DNA of 54,696 bases from Bacteroidales bacterium (GTDB lineage Bacteria > Bacteroidota > Bacteroidia > Bacteroidales > Marinilabiliaceae): the NCBI GenBank assembly GCA_017417385.1, contig JAFPZF010000009.1, positions 1 to 54,696 on the forward strand. The letters are read 5' to 3'. Under the pieces are notes generated by a model, which saw only the letters and a program-made list of their open reading frames with translations, was not told where the DNA came from and ran no database searches. Below are positions 28,003-38,014 of this stretch, piece after piece (position 1 is the stretch's first letter; every line of letters begins with the position of its first letter). Position numbers and translations under genes: made by a program.

Positions 28003-30135
28003 ATGAACAACAAATCACAACAACATAAGACAAGTCAGATGAAAGTGTTATTTATCATGTTCGCTGCCCTATCCTTCGCAATGGCGGCTTGGGGACAGAA
28101 ACCGTGGAGAAGGACCCTCCAGCAAAGGAGTCCTGAGTTCTTCAAGACAGAGGAGGCGAGACGCGTCGGCGACCAGATCCTGCTCTTCCAGAGAAACACA
28201 GGCGGGTGGGCGAAGAATCTCGACATGGTCACCCCTCTCACAGACGAGCAGAAGGCTAAAGTCTTGAAGGACAAGACGAAGGAGGACGACTCGACAACGG
28301 ACAATGGTGCGACAAGCACACAGATGGCGTTCCTCGCAAGGCTCTACAAGGCGACGGGCGACAAGAAATACCGCGACGCCGTCGGGAAAGGCATAGAGTA
28401 TCTCCTCTCCGGACAATACGAGAATGGCGGATGGCCACAGTTCTGGCCAGTGATGAGGGACTACCAGGTCCATATCACGTTCAACGACAATGCGATGGTG
28501 AACACGATGAACATCCTCAGGAGTGTCGCCGACATGAAGGAGCCATACGATTCTGACGTCGCAGACAAGAAGATCAGGAAGAGAGCCGAAAAGGCATGGG
28601 AGAAGGGCGTCGAGTGCATCTTGAAGTGCCAGATAGTGAAAGACGGAGTCAAGCAGATATGGTGCCAACAGCACGACAGGAATACGTACCTGCCAGCAAA
28701 GGCGAGAGCATACGAACTGCCATCCTATAGTCCGCAGGAGAGCGCCGCGATACTAGGAGTCCTCATGAGCATAAAGAAGCCCAGCGAGGAGGTGAAGACG
28801 GCAATCCACTCCGCGATGAGGTGGCTTGACGACCACAAGATCACGGGACTCAAGGTCGTAAGGACAAATTTCTTCACGAGTGCTGCGGACACGAAGCTCG
28901 TCGAGGACAGCGAGGCGGCTCCGATATGGGCAAGATATTATGACCTGGAGAGGGAAGAGCCGTATGTATGCGACCGCGACGGACTGCCGAGGCGGAGGCT
29001 CGAGAGTATCGGCCGCGAGAGGAGAAACGGCTACAGCTGGTTTGACGGGCGCACAGGCGAAATATACGAGCTGTATGACAAGTGGGCGGACAAGTACGAC
29101 CCGGCAAGGAAGGTCGCAGTCAGCCTGAAGACCAAGGGCGGGAACGAGACAGGGCGCTTCGAGGTGTTTCGTGCACCGAAGCCAGACATCGAGGCTTTCG
29201 ACGTCGTTGTAAATGAGGGCGAGAGCATCCAGAAGGCACTCGACGCGGCACCAGCAGACACGACAAAACTATATAAAGTCTATATCCGCAAGGGCGTCTA
29301 CAACGAGAAAGTCGTCGTCGACAGGCCAAACATCCTCATGATGGGCGAGGACAAGGAGACGACGATCATCAGATTTGCAGAGATACGCGACGACAGACGC
29401 GAGCCGACAGAGAGAAACGGGGTGAAGCTGCCGAGCTGCACAATGTACCTGACCGAGAGGGCGGCCGACTTCACGATGAGCAACCTGACAGTCGAGAACA
29501 ACTATGGAAGCACAGTGAAGCCGACGACGACGCACCAGATGGCAGTCTTCGGACGGGCGACGCGGACGATAATCGTCAACTGCAAGATAAAGTCGGACGG
29601 CAATGACGCACTCGCCCTATGGGCAAAGGGTAATTGTGGTATGTATTATCATGCCGACCTCGACGTGGAGAGTCCTGGCGTCGATTTCCTGTGTCCAAGA
29701 GGCTGGTGCTACGTCACGAGGAGCAGATTTATGGGCGACAGCAGGGCGATACTCTGGCACGACGGAAGAGGTGACAAGAGCATGAAGCTCGTCGTCAAGG
29801 ACTCGGATTTCGACGCCAAGAGCCCGACACCGCTGGGAAGATATCATCATGACTCACAGTTCTTCCTCCTCAACTGCCATCTCTCGGAGAACATCCTCGA
29901 CCAGAATATAGCATACGCATACACAGACAAGGTGCTGGACCCATGTCCGTGGGGGCGGAGGACGTACTATTACTCCTGCCTACGTGAGGGAGGCGACTCC
30001 GGATGGCTAAGAGACAACCTGAAGGAGGTGGGAGAAGAGATGGAATATCATACGGTCACGGCAGAGTGGACATTCGACGGGAAGTGGAATCCCGAGGCGA
30101 GGTTGAGGGCACTCTGGCACCTGATTGCATATTGA
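28003..30135 (+). CDS. Pectate lyase (PL10) - pectinesterase (CE8) fusion, secreted
   Basis: A 710-residue enzyme with an N-terminal signal peptide ending AAWGQ. The better start may be the second ATG at 28039, which opens directly with the hydrophobic segment. Residues of about 30-370 match family PL10 pectate lyase (FQRNTGGWAKN, NGGWPQFWP). Residues of about 390-700 match the CE8 pectin methylesterase beta-helix (IRKGVYNEKV, NDALALW, GVDFLCPRG, LGRYHHDSQF). Together they would remove methyl groups from pectin and cleave it. In CE8 the usual DFIFG and LGRPW motifs are altered here, the Asp of the former being kept. It lies 36 bases after manA. Confidence 0.88.
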   Translation: MNNKSQQHKTSQMKVLFIMFAALSFAMAAWGQKPWRRTLQQRSPEFFKTEEARRVGDQILLFQRNTGGWAKNLDMVTPLTDEQKAKVLKDKTKEDDSTTDNGATSTQMAFLARLYKATGDKKYRDAVGKGIEYLLSGQYENGGWPQFWPVMRDYQVHITFNDNAMVNTMNILRSVADMKEPYDSDVADKKIRKRAEKAWEKGVECILKCQIVKDGVKQIWCQQHDRNTYLPAKARAYELPSYSPQESAAILGVLMSIKKPSEEVKTAIHSAMRWLDDHKITGLKVVRTNFFTSAADTKLVEDSEAAPIWARYYDLEREEPYVCDRDGLPRRRLESIGRERRNGYSWFDGRTGEIYELYDKWADKYDPARKVAVSLKTKGGNETGRFEVFRAPKPDIEAFDVVVNEGESIQKALDAAPADTTKLYKVYIRKGVYNEKVVVDRPNILMMGEDKETTIIRFAEIRDDRREPTERNGVKLPSCTMYLTERAADFTMSNLTVENNYGSTVKPTTTHQMAVFGRATRTIIVNCKIKSDGNDALALWAKGNCGMYYHADLDVESPGVDFLCPRGWCYVTRSRFMGDSRAILWHDGRGDKSMKLVVKDSDFDAKSPTPLGRYHHDSQFFLLNCHLSENILDQNIAYAYTDKVLDPCPWGRRTYYYSCLREGGDSGWLRDNLKEVGEEMEYHTVTAEWTFDGKWNPEARLRALWHLIAY

Positions 30136-30143
30136 ATGAGTGA

Positions 30144-33100
30144 ATGAGAGGCGGATACCTGAGGAAGACGTTTACAGTAGTATGGGCAGTGTTGTTGACG
30201 CTGCTTGTATTGATGCTGTGTCTCTTCGGTATCATGCAGTCTGGGGCAGTCCAGCGGAAGGCGGGGAAGACAGTCCAGACAATGTTGAGTCGGGCGACAG
30301 GCCTTGACGTGAAAGTCGGGAAGGTCCGTTACTTCCCGTTCTCGACAATACAGATTTCAGAGATAGAGATACCCGACCCCGACACGACGGGGGAGTGGGC
30401 GCCGATGGTCGTCTTAAAGACAGCCAAGGCGGAGCTGTCGCCGCTGTCGCTCTTTGGCGGGTCGATAGTCGTCGACCAGATAATAGCGGACAGCATCGGA
30501 GTCACCCTCAGACAGGGGGCTGACGGACACTATAGTATCGAGAATATCGGGAAGACAGGCGGCGGCAGAAATGACAATCGAGACGAGGCCGACGACGACG
30601 AGGCAGGCAAGGAGCTGTACATAGGGCGCATCGTCACGTCTCACTGCGAGGTCAGGCTTGTGAGATATGGGAAGGAAGAGGTCCGGATGACCGATCTCGG
30701 AGTCGAGGTCAGCAAGATCAGCAGGGAGGGAGACCGGATAGGCGCAGAGATACATAAGCTAGCCTTTGACGTCCCGGAGCTGGCAGTCAGGGCAAACATG
30801 TCGGCAAAGGTAGTGATGGAAGGAGACACGCTGAAGGTCGGCAACATGATAGTCTCGGCAGGGGCGTCGAGCGCAAAGATAGACACAGTCGCCGTCGTGC
30901 AAGACACGGCAGGCATCAGGCAGCTACGAGCGACGATGCCCGAGGTCAGAGTCGGGAGCGACATGATGACGAGACTAGCAGGCAGGGATATGGGACGGTG
31001 CAACGCAAGCATAGACGTCTCGATGGACAGCGACATGGTGAACATCGACAGGATGAGGGCCAGTTATGCGGAGCAGACGTTCGTCAACATGACGGGGAAA
31101 GTCGCGAGGAACTGGAGAACAGGCGAGCGGACGTCGATAGTGACGCTACATGAGCTACGAACGTCGGCAGGAGAGCTACTAGAGATGCTAGGAATCGAAC
31201 CCTCGGAGGCAGTCGGCGAGTGGAAGGACAAGGTAGGGCAGATAGATGCGCGAGGGAAGGCGTATATGGGGGCGGGGCTCGCCCAGGTGAACATCAAGAT
31301 GAACAGCAAAGTCGGCAGTATCGACATCGACGGGGAGGGCGAGAGCACAGACGAATGGGAGACGTGCAAGACCAAGGTCGAGGTGAGGGCCGACGGCGAC
31401 ATAGCCGAGCTAACGACCGGGAAAGTAGGGAGAATAGGAATGACGACGACAGTCTCGGCATCGCTGAACGGGACAAGAGTCGAGAAAGCAGAGATGACCA
31501 GCGACGTAGAGCCGATAGAAGTCTTAGGTCACAGCTATGACAACGGGCAGATCCACGGGTGGCTGAAGGACAAGGAGCAGATGGTCATGGCGATGCTGAA
31601 GGACCCGAACGGAATCATAGTCGCCTTCGTGACGGCGGACCAGAATGGGCGCGAGCCAAGCTACACGATGACGCTCGACGTCAAGAACGCCAAGACCGAC
31701 AGGCTCAACATCACGCCAGCGAGGAAGGATGCAGACCTAACGGCCAGGGTAAGCGTCGAGGCGAGTGGAGACCTCGGCAACCCGACAAGAGGAAGGGTCG
31801 AAATAGAGAAGCTCGGCTATACGGACCAAAATGACACCATCTCTATACCAAGGCTAACCCTCGAACTAAGTACAGAAGACGAACAGCGAAGAGAAATACG
31901 GCTGGCGTCGAGCGTTGGTGAGGGAATCTTCAGGGGGAACATGAGCTTTGCGGCGATGGCGGCGGAGGTGACACGACAGCTACAGATGACGCTGCCGGCA
32001 GTCTTCGGGCATGGCGGGACAACACAGAAAGCGAGGCGTACGACAGGAAATGAGGAAGGGGAGATAGAGTTCGAGGTCGGGCTGCGCGACATAGAGCAGC
32101 TGACGCACCTATACGTCCCGTCGCTGAGACTACCCGAGGCGTTGACAGTCAAGGGGCGGATAGAGAGCAAGGATCATAAGCTGTGGGCAGACGTGGCGAC
32201 GAAGCGAGTCGGGTATGGAGACTTCGACGTCAGAGGGTTCAACGTCGGAGCGGCGGGGCACGAGGGCAAGATAATAGCCGGCGTATCGGCGGAGCGTATC
32301 ACGGGGCCAGTGCTCGGGACAATCGACAACATGCGGCTGACAGCCGAGATGGAGGATGACGAGATCGGGACGGACACCGAATGGACACTCAAGAGACGAT
32401 TGCCGGGCGGCAAGGAGATAGCCAAGAAAGACAGCATAGGCTTTGGAGGCAACGTCAATGCGCTGTGCAGGTTTGAGCGGACGCGCGACGACATGCTACA
32501 GGCGACGATAGACATCGACCAGTCACAGATGATAGTCGAGGACAGCGTGTGGACCGTGGACTCGTGCGAGCTGATAGTCTCCAACAAGTTCGCATTGATA
32601 GACAATCTACGGCTGAGACATTCCGACCAGTACCTGGCAGTCGATGGTGCAGTCGGCGACACCGACATCGACACCCTACATGTCCAGATCGTCAAGATGA
32701 TACTCGAGGACATCATAAAGACAGACGAGAACAGCAAGTTCTCGTTAGCCGGTGACCTCTCGGCGGAGGCACACATCAACAGTATGCTCGGGACGCCGAA
32801 GGTAGCTGGGACAGTGTCAGTCGACAGACTGCACGTCAACGGAGACGAGCTGGACCACCTCGACATCGGGGCGACGTGGGCGCATCATACCGACAAGGTG
32901 GACCTGGCGCTCTCTATCGTCACGCACCAGATGCAGAGAGTTCTCGGAGTCGGGTATTACGACAGCAACAGTGGCGACCTCGACCTGAAGCTCGACCTCG
33001 ACAGCCTCTCGACAGGATTCCTAAACTTCTACCTCAGCAATGCCATAAGAGACTGGAGAGGCTCGACGAGCGGGAAGCTCAGACTATACGGCGAGGGCGG

Positions 33101-34613
33101 GGACATCAACATGGATGCTCGGCTGAAAATGAATGACGACAACAAGTTCGTCGTAAAGCAGACAGGAGTCTCGTATAACATAGACATGGAGGACAGCGTC
33201 ATCCTGACGCCCAAGAACATGATATTCAAGAACATCCGATTCTCGAGCGAGGAAGGGATGGGACTGGGACATGGAGTCTTCAGCGGGAACATCAGGCATA
33301 ACATGTACAGGAATCTGAACATGAACATGAGGCTGGACATAGAGGACATGCTCGTCATGCGGACAACAGAGAAGGAGAGTCCGACGTATTACGGGACAGT
33401 CTATGGGACGGGCAACATGACCATAACGGGCAGGACGAGCAACGTCAGACTCGGGATAAGCGCATCGACAGGCAAGGGGACCAAGTTCAGCGTCGCGCCG
33501 ACAGCGAAGGCAGACATGTCTAAGAAAGACTACATACGATTTAAGGGGACCGAGCAGGAGAAGAAAGTCGATATAGAGGACCTGATGAGCAGCGTGACGG
33601 CCACGATGTCCATCTTAGTCACGCCAGAGGCAGAGGTCAGCGTCGTCATAGACCCGAGGACCGACAATCAGCTGACGGGCAGGGGAGTCGGGAATCTCGG
33701 CATAGAGATAGACAAGGAGGGCGAGCTACACATGACGGGCGACTACGTCATACAGAAAGGAAAGTACAACTACTCGTTTGAGAACATAATCAGCAAGCAG
33801 TTCGACATCAAGGAGGGCAGTACGCTCAGGTGGAACAAAGACCCGTATGATGCGCAGCTCGACGTCACGGCGACGTACAAGGTGAAGGCGTCGCTGTATG
33901 ACCTAGTCTCGGACATGGAGGAGATGAACGGTCAGGACCTGAAGAGGAGAGTCCCCGTCGAATGCAACATAATGCTCAGGAACACCTTGATGAATCCGGA
34001 CATAAAGTTCGACATCACCATCCCGAGCAGCCAGAACTTCAGCCAGTACACCTTCAACCAGTATGTGAACACCGAGGACGAGATGAACAGACAGGTCTTC
34101 TCGTTGCTCCTTGCGGGCAGGTTTTATGCGGCACAGGATGCGACGGGAGCGCAGGCAGGTCAGGGCAGCTCGTATATAGGCACGACGGCGTCGGAGCTGC
34201 TAAGCAACCAGTTGAGCTCGTTGATATCGCAGAACAAGTACAATGTCGGCATCGGAGTGAACTACAGGCCGGGAGACGAGGTGACGCAGGAGGAGTATGA
34301 GGTCGCGTTGTCGTCTGGCATACTGAACAACAAGATAATGCTGAGCGGTAACATAGGCTATGGACGAGATGCGAGTGGAGCAACGGGTGGAGAGCAGAAG
34401 GGAGCAGGTCAGCTGATAGGTGACTTCGATGTCGAGGTGAAGCTAAACAGGAGGGGGAACGTGAGGGCGAAGGCCTATACACACTCGAACAATGACGTCA
34501 TATACGAGACCAGTCCGACGACGCAGGGGATTGGCATCTCGATACAAGAAGATTTCGACCACTGGCGGACGCTGCTCAGGACATACATCAGGAAGATATT
34601 CAAGAAGAAGTAG
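30144..34613 (+). CDS. tamB: TamB-family (DUF490) translocation and assembly protein
   Basis: A 1,489-residue AsmA/TamB-like protein thought to bridge the inner and outer membranes, in lipid transport or outer-membrane protein assembly. One N-terminal membrane helix (about 9-31) is followed by a very long beta-rich repetitive body. The C-terminal DUF490 block (about 1100-1489) has the typical [17 protein letters not shown] motif and ends [12 protein letters not shown] plus a basic tail. The gene starts 8 bases after the pectinase stop codon. The gene is strikingly purine-rich on the coding strand. Confidence 0.92.
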   Translation: MRGGYLRKTFTVVWAVLLTLLVLMLCLFGIMQSGAVQRKAGKTVQTMLSRATGLDVKVGKVRYFPFSTIQISEIEIPDPDTTGEWAPMVVLKTAKAELSPLSLFGGSIVVDQIIADSIGVTLRQGADGHYSIENIGKTGGGRNDNRDEADDDEAGKELYIGRIVTSHCEVRLVRYGKEEVRMTDLGVEVSKISREGDRIGAEIHKLAFDVPELAVRANMSAKVVMEGDTLKVGNMIVSAGASSAKIDTVAVVQDTAGIRQLRATMPEVRVGSDMMTRLAGRDMGRCNASIDVSMDSDMVNIDRMRASYAEQTFVNMTGKVARNWRTGERTSIVTLHELRTSAGELLEMLGIEPSEAVGEWKDKVGQIDARGKAYMGAGLAQVNIKMNSKVGSIDIDGEGESTDEWETCKTKVEVRADGDIAELTTGKVGRIGMTTTVSASLNGTRVEKAEMTSDVEPIEVLGHSYDNGQIHGWLKDKEQMVMAMLKDPNGIIVAFVTADQNGREPSYTMTLDVKNAKTDRLNITPARKDADLTARVSVEASGDLGNPTRGRVEIEKLGYTDQNDTISIPRLTLELSTEDEQRREIRLASSVGEGIFRGNMSFAAMAAEVTRQLQMTLPAVFGHGGTTQKARRTTGNEEGEIEFEVGLRDIEQLTHLYVPSLRLPEALTVKGRIESKDHKLWADVATKRVGYGDFDVRGFNVGAAGHEGKIIAGVSAERITGPVLGTIDNMRLTAEMEDDEIGTDTEWTLKRRLPGGKEIAKKDSIGFGGNVNALCRFERTRDDMLQATIDIDQSQMIVEDSVWTVDSCELIVSNKFALIDNLRLRHSDQYLAVDGAVGDTDIDTLHVQIVKMILEDIIKTDENSKFSLAGDLSAEAHINSMLGTPKVAGTVSVDRLHVNGDELDHLDIGATWAHHTDKVDLALSIVTHQMQRVLGVGYYDSNSGDLDLKLDLDSLSTGFLNFYLSNAIRDWRGSTSGKLRLYGEGGDINMDARLKMNDDNKFVVKQTGVSYNIDMEDSVILTPKNMIFKNIRFSSEEGMGLGHGVFSGNIRHNMYRNLNMNMRLDIEDMLVMRTTEKESPTYYGTVYGTGNMTITGRTSNVRLGISASTGKGTKFSVAPTAKADMSKKDYIRFKGTEQEKKVDIEDLMSSVTATMSILVTPEAEVSVVIDPRTDNQLTGRGVGNLGIEIDKEGELHMTGDYVIQKGKYNYSFENIISKQFDIKEGSTLRWNKDPYDAQLDVTATYKVKASLYDLVSDMEEMNGQDLKRRVPVECNIMLRNTLMNPDIKFDITIPSSQNFSQYTFNQYVNTEDEMNRQVFSLLLAGRFYAAQDATGAQAGQGSSYIGTTASELLSNQLSSLISQNKYNVGIGVNYRPGDEVTQEEYEVALSSGILNNKIMLSGNIGYGRDASGATGGEQKGAGQLIGDFDVEVKLNRRGNVRAKAYTHSNNDVIYETSPTTQGIGISIQEDFDHWRTLLRTYIRKIFKKK

Positions 34614-34637
34614 GGAACGCGGGCGACACGAGATCCC

Positions 34638-34668
34638 TTGACAAAAGGGTTTTGATGATGTATATTTG
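34638..34668 (+). promoter_or_regulatory. Promoter overlapping a short terminator-like hairpin
   Basis: TTG at 34638-34640 and TAtaTTTG at 34661-34668, 20 nt apart, match the Bacteroidota promoter. The -33 region overlaps a small hairpin (CCCTT 34635-34639 with AAGGG 34645-34649 and TTTT) that may end tamB transcription. The ATG at 34652 lies inside the promoter and is therefore unlikely to be the start of the next gene. Confidence 0.6.
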
Positions 34669-34913
34669 CGATAGAGGAGAGAGGAAATGTAAAGATTTGG
34701 AAGGAGAACAGACAAAAGCGAAAAACTATAGATATAAAATTATGCGACTCCCGATAAACATAGAAGAACTACTCAGCGGTCGTGCTGTCGAGGGCGACCG
34801 ACTGGAGTACAAAGAAGGATGGAATCCCGATGCCATTTACCGCACTATCTGTGCCTTCGCTAATGACTTTGATGAGACGGGAGGGGGGTACATAGTGATG
34901 CGTAGAAATGGTT

Positions 34914-35007
34914 CTCCGCAAGCCATAATAGAGACTGACGAGGAGCGTTCTTATTTCTTGATAGACATACCTTGTCACCAGTATTTCGTAGGCAAGCAAG
35001 AGGATTT
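34914..35007 (+). repeat. 94-bp direct repeat, copy 1 of 2
   Basis: This stretch recurs at 35320-35413 with 3 differences in 94 bases by hand alignment. It codes for the segment from [19 protein letters not shown] onward in both copies, so a tandem duplication of part of the gene is recent. Confidence 0.8.
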
Positions 35008-35014
35008 TACTGGC

Positions 35015-35062
35015 GATTTCACAAAAGATTTCACAAAAGATTTCACAAAAGGTTTCACAAAA
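35015..35062 (+). repeat. 12-bp tandem repeat encoding DFTK
   Basis: Four units of GATTTCACAAAA; the fourth has one changed base and codes GFTK. They form a linker between the AlbA remnant and the winged helix. Confidence 0.85.
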
Positions 35063-35319
35063 GAGCTTGGAGTGGAACTAACTGAACGACAGGCACATAT
35101 ATTAACAATGATAGCAGAAGACAATTCGCTAACGTCCGAAATGATTTCACAAAAGATGGGTTTAACTCGACGTACAATACAGTCAGATTTGACCACATTG
35201 CAATCCCTAGTCATATTAGTTCGTGTCGGTGGTCGCAAGGAGGGGCATTGGGAGATAATAACGGACATAAAGATAAGAAGTCATGCAAGAATCTCGGATA
35301 GTCGAAGGCAGAGGGGGGA

Positions 35320-35413
35320 CTCCGCAAGCCATAATAGAGACTGACGAGGAGCGTTCTTATTTCTTGATAGACATACCTTGCCACCAGTATTTCGCTGGCA
35401 AGCAAGAGGATTT
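35320..35413 (+). repeat. 94-bp direct repeat, copy 2 of 2
   Basis: Partner of 34914-35007. The sequence just left of it shares a GAGGGGGG string with the first copy near 34881 but lacks about 24 bases, indicating a further small deletion in this copy. Confidence 0.8.
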
Positions 35414-35423
35414 GGAAGAAATT

Positions 35424-35470
35424 GGCGTAAAAGATGGCGTAAAAGATGGCGTAAAAGATGGCGTAAAAGA
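35424..35470 (+). repeat. 12-bp tandem repeat encoding GVKD
   Basis: Three full units of GGCGTAAAAGAT and a fourth nearly complete one. It occupies the same place as the DFTK repeat in the first copy but has a different sequence, so the two arrays expanded independently. Confidence 0.85.
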
Positions 35471-35640
35471 ATTAACTGAATGTCAATTAGAAATCTTGAG
35501 GATATAGTGGCTAATCCTACCATATCAGCAAAAGCCATTTCGGAAAAGATTTCGGAAAAGACTACAGCTGCAAGTAGAACTATAGAAAACGATTTGGAGT
35601 ATATGAAGGTAATTGTGAGAGCAAGAGAAAGGGAAAAGCG

Positions 35641-36582
35641 ATGAAAGAGGAAAAGGAGGAGAAGCATAGAGAAGTCCGAGAGGAGGACCGGGAGGAGGTC
35701 GAGGACTTCCTCGAGTACATGGAGAAGGAGCGGAGGTGCTCTGATCTGACGGTCGTCGCATACAGGAACGACCTGGGGCTATTCTCGTCGTTCATGGGGG
35801 AGACGGGAGGCGGGAATATACTGTCGGCCACGGCAAAGGACGTCAGGCGGTGGATGATGTCGATGATGCATGACGGGATGGTGGCGAGGTCGGTGAACAG
35901 GAAGGTGACGAGCCTGAGAAGTTTCTATCGGTATATGGTGTTGAAAGGCGTCGTCGCGAAGAATCCGTGCAAGATGATACAGGCGGTGAAGGGGGAGAAG
36001 AAGCTACCGACGGCGCTAAACGAGGATCAGATGGAGCTGATGCTAGAGCGGGAGAATTTCCCGGAGACGTTTGTCGGGATACGAGACAGGACCATATTGC
36101 TGACGCTATATACGACGGGGATGCGAAGGGCGGAATTGCTAGGGCTACGGTTGGGACAGATAGATTTCGGGATGAATCAGATAAACGTGATGGGAAAGCG
36201 GAGGAAGGAGCGAGTAGTCCCGATAGTGCCGTCGTTGAGGTCGGCGTTGGAGGAGTATCGGGAGGCATTGGAGTCAAAATTTGGTAAAATTATGCCGAAC
36301 GACATATTTTTTTTGACAGAAAAAGGTAAACCTGTGCACACAAAACTCGTATACGAAATTGTACACAGTCACATAGAGATGGTTTCGACGGTGAGCAAGA
36401 AAAGTCCCCACGTGCTGCGGCACACGTTTGCGACGGTGCTACTGAACAACGGGGCGGACCTACTGGCCATCAAGGAGCTACTCGGACACTCGAGCATTGC
36501 TGCGACGCAGATATACACTCACAGCGATTTCGAGCAGATAAACAAAATCTATAAACAGGCACATCCAAGTGCCGAGAATTAA
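35641..36582 (+). CDS. xerC: Tyrosine recombinase, XerC/XerD family
   Basis: A 313-residue site-specific recombinase with an N-terminal SAM-like domain (about 18-105) and a catalytic domain. The expected residues are present: R162, K186, H257, R260, H283 and the nucleophile Y292. The N-terminal 16 residues are very charged, so a later start is possible. The position directly before hpf is common in Bacteroidales and suggests the housekeeping chromosome-dimer recombinase rather than a mobile integrase. I cannot tell XerC from XerD by sequence alone. The ATG overlaps the stop of the decayed gene upstream. Confidence 0.88.
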   Translation: MKEEKEEKHREVREEDREEVEDFLEYMEKERRCSDLTVVAYRNDLGLFSSFMGETGGGNILSATAKDVRRWMMSMMHDGMVARSVNRKVTSLRSFYRYMVLKGVVAKNPCKMIQAVKGEKKLPTALNEDQMELMLERENFPETFVGIRDRTILLTLYTTGMRRAELLGLRLGQIDFGMNQINVMGKRRKERVVPIVPSLRSALEEYREALESKFGKIMPNDIFFLTEKGKPVHTKLVYEIVHSHIEMVSTVSKKSPHVLRHTFATVLLNNGADLLAIKELLGHSSIAATQIYTHSDFEQINKIYKQAHPSAEN

Positions 36583-36597
36583 AGGAGGGATTGAACT

Positions 36598-36888
36598 ATG
36601 GAACTGACGATTCAGAGCGTACATTTTGACGCTAAGGAGCAGTTGAAGGACTTCGCGAAGCAGAAGGTTGGGAAGTTGGAGCACTTCTACGACGGCATCA
36701 TCTCAGCGGAGGTAATTCTGAGTCTGGACAAGGCAGACAACACGGAGAACAAGGTAAGTGCATTGACATTGTCCGTCCCGAACGGGAAGCTGGTCTCGAA
36801 GCAGCAGTGCAAGACGTTTGAGGAGGGCATAGACTTGGCGTGCGAGGCACTTCGTAAGCAGTTGATCAAGTACAAGGAGCAGAAATAA
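36598..36888 (+). CDS. hpf: Short ribosome hibernation promoting factor
   Basis: A 96-residue HPF/YfiA/RaiA-type protein that binds the 30S subunit and stabilises idle ribosomes. It shows the beta-alpha-beta-beta-beta-alpha pattern, starting MELTIQSVHFDAKEQLKDF. It lacks the C-terminal extension of long HPF. It lies 15 bases after the recombinase and is followed by a strong terminator. Confidence 0.93.
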   Translation: MELTIQSVHFDAKEQLKDFAKQKVGKLEHFYDGIISAEVILSLDKADNTENKVSALTLSVPNGKLVSKQQCKTFEEGIDLACEALRKQLIKYKEQK

Positions 36889-36930
36889 GGCGTGAAGTTG
36901 CGCGATGCGACTCATGCTGACACACAACGA

Positions 36931-36975
36931 GACAGGTCGGAGATTGAGATAGTTTCCGACCTGTCAGTTTTTTTT
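36931..36975 (+). terminator. Intrinsic terminator after hpf
   Basis: A perfect 11-bp stem (GACAGGTCGGA 36931-36941 with TCCGACCTGTC 36955-36965) followed by AG and eight T. It lies 43 nt after the hpf stop codon and before the glutathione peroxidase start, so that gene must have its own promoter or rely on read-through. Confidence 0.88.
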
Positions 36976-37002
36976 ATCAAACAAAAGAAGTTGAGCAGAT
37001 AT

Positions 37003-37488
37003 ATGGAGACGATATATGATTTCACAGTGACGAGCAACAGGGGGGAGGAGATAAGCATGGGGGACTATCGGGGGAAGGTCCTGCTGATAGTTAATACGGC
37101 GAGCAAGTGTGGATTCACGCCACAGTATGCGGGACTAGAGGCGCTGAACAAGAAGTATGCGGAGCGAGGACTGGTCGTGATAGGGTTTCCGTGTGACCAG
37201 TTTCTGCATCAGGAGCCAGGGAGTGACGAGGAGATAGCGGAGTTCTGCCAGTTGAATTTTGGAGTGACGTTCATGCTGACGAAGAAGACGGACGTGAACG
37301 GAGAGGGGGCGCACCCAGTGTTCAAGTACCTGAAGAAGGCGGCAGGCGGATGGCTTGGCGACGGCATCAAGTGGAACTTCACGAAGTTTCTAGTCTCGCG
37401 AGACTGCGGGACAATAAAGCGGTATGCGCCGACAGTGAAGCCGGAGAGCATAGAGGAGGACATAGTCAGGATGCTCGACAAGGAGTAA
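37003..37488 (+). CDS. Glutathione peroxidase-family thiol peroxidase
   Basis: A 161-residue peroxidase reducing hydroperoxides, in bacteria usually with thioredoxin as donor. The peroxidatic cysteine is C36 in NTASKCGFTPQY; IGFPCDQF and KWNFTKFLV supply the Gln and Trp-Asn active-site segments. I chose the ATG at 37003 because the open frame back to 36892 runs through the hpf terminator. There is no selenocysteine and no signal peptide. Confidence 0.93.
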   Translation: METIYDFTVTSNRGEEISMGDYRGKVLLIVNTASKCGFTPQYAGLEALNKKYAERGLVVIGFPCDQFLHQEPGSDEEIAEFCQLNFGVTFMLTKKTDVNGEGAHPVFKYLKKAAGGWLGDGIKWNFTKFLVSRDCGTIKRYAPTVKPESIEEDIVRMLDKE

Positions 37489-37529
37489 GGAATGAGCCTC
37501 TAGTAAGGGGTGAGAGGATAAACAAAGAG

Positions 37530-37574
37530 AGGTCTCGTATGCAGAGGCGGTAGACGTCAGAGCATACGAGACCT
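37530..37574 (+). terminator. Long hairpin after the peroxidase gene
   Basis: A perfect 13-bp stem (37530-37542 with 37562-37574) and a 19-nt loop lie 42 nt after the stop codon. There is little T-run, so it may terminate weakly or stabilise the mRNA end. Confidence 0.6.
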
Positions 37575-37802
37575 TATTGTGTGGTATGGGGCGCAGGAGA
37601 GGGGTAAGAAGGAGGATTGTGTGGGGCAACGTAATCGAAGAAAGAGCTACAAGAGAATAGAGACGAGAAAGAAGGCGTTAGTCAAGGGCATGGTGACAGG
37701 AGAGAATAGTGGTAATCGGGCTAAAATGAGAGAGAGGCGTCAGGAGGATCTGACTAAAAAGCATGATGTCGAAGAAAATCGACAAAAAAAGGGGACTAGA
37801 TG
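37575..37802. other. Spacer without a credible gene
   Basis: Purine-rich sequence between the peroxidase hairpin and the tRNA promoter. An 89-codon frame here is lysine/arginine-rich, has no recognisable domain and runs through the tRNA promoter, so I do not call it. Confidence 0.55.
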
Positions 37803-37833
37803 TTGCATAGTAATTAAAAGTTGCATAACTTTG
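37803..37833 (+). promoter_or_regulatory. Promoter of the tRNA-Gln cluster
   Basis: TTG at 37803-37805 and TAacTTTG at 37826-37833 with 20 nt between them. The first tRNA begins 43 nt downstream. Confidence 0.6.
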
Positions 37834-37875
37834 CAGTCGCAATCGTGAAGGGGTTGTAAGCAATATTGAGTTGTC

Positions 37876-37946
37876 TGCCCTGTAGTATAAAGGTAGTACA
37901 GAAGATTCTGGTTCTTTTAGTCAGGGTTCGAATCCTTGCGGGGCAA
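37876..37946 (+). tRNA. tRNA-Gln (CTG)
   Basis: The acceptor TGCCCTG pairs with CGGGGCA and the T-loop is TTCGAAT. The anticodon loop TTCTGGT gives anticodon CTG, reading CAG. The 3' CCA is not encoded. It is identical to the third tRNA of the cluster. Confidence 0.92.
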
Positions 37947-38014
37947 CAAGATACTTGAGATAGACCTCGGTCGGTATCGGTAGGTATTGTCAAAGCCGAA
38001 GAGGCTTGTAGGTT

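Larger units (their letters stand above)
34742..35344 (+). pseudogene. AlbA/Schlafen-like (RecG-type) regulator with internal deletion
   Basis: The reading frame starts [20 protein letters not shown] and [12 protein letters not shown], the typical N-terminus of Bacteroidales AlbA_2-domain proteins of about 480 residues. At [16 protein letters not shown] it jumps from the front of the AlbA fold to a late segment, so about half of the usual protein is missing. A tetrapeptide repeat (DFTK) and a C-terminal winged helix ([21 protein letters not shown]) remain. The frame then runs into the neighbouring copy, so the original stop is lost. It could still be expressed as a small DNA-binding protein; decay is more likely. 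Confidence 0.6.
35283..35644 (+). pseudogene. Second, frameshifted copy of the AlbA/Schlafen-like gene
   Basis: It keeps only the region from [15 protein letters not shown] onward. After a GVKD tetrapeptide repeat the frame meets a stop at 35505-35507, but the +1 frame from 35501 continues as DIVANPTISAKAISEKI to a TGA at 35642-35644, restoring the expected winged helix. A single indel near 35500 explains this. The restored stop overlaps the recombinase ATG as ATGA. Confidence 0.7.

Noticed and set aside
34652-34741. Upstream ATG at 34652 as start of the AlbA/Schlafen-like frame
   Set aside because: It lies inside the promoter (between the -33 and -7 elements) and adds residues that do not match the family.
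35641-36582. Xer recombinase as integrase of a mobile element
   Set aside because: It directly precedes hpf in a housekeeping arrangement, and no att repeats or element genes surround it. The decayed AlbA copies alone do not define an element.
37579-37848. 89-codon frame between the peroxidase and the tRNAs
   Set aside because: Low-complexity basic translation, overlaps the tRNA promoter and shows no family resemblance.
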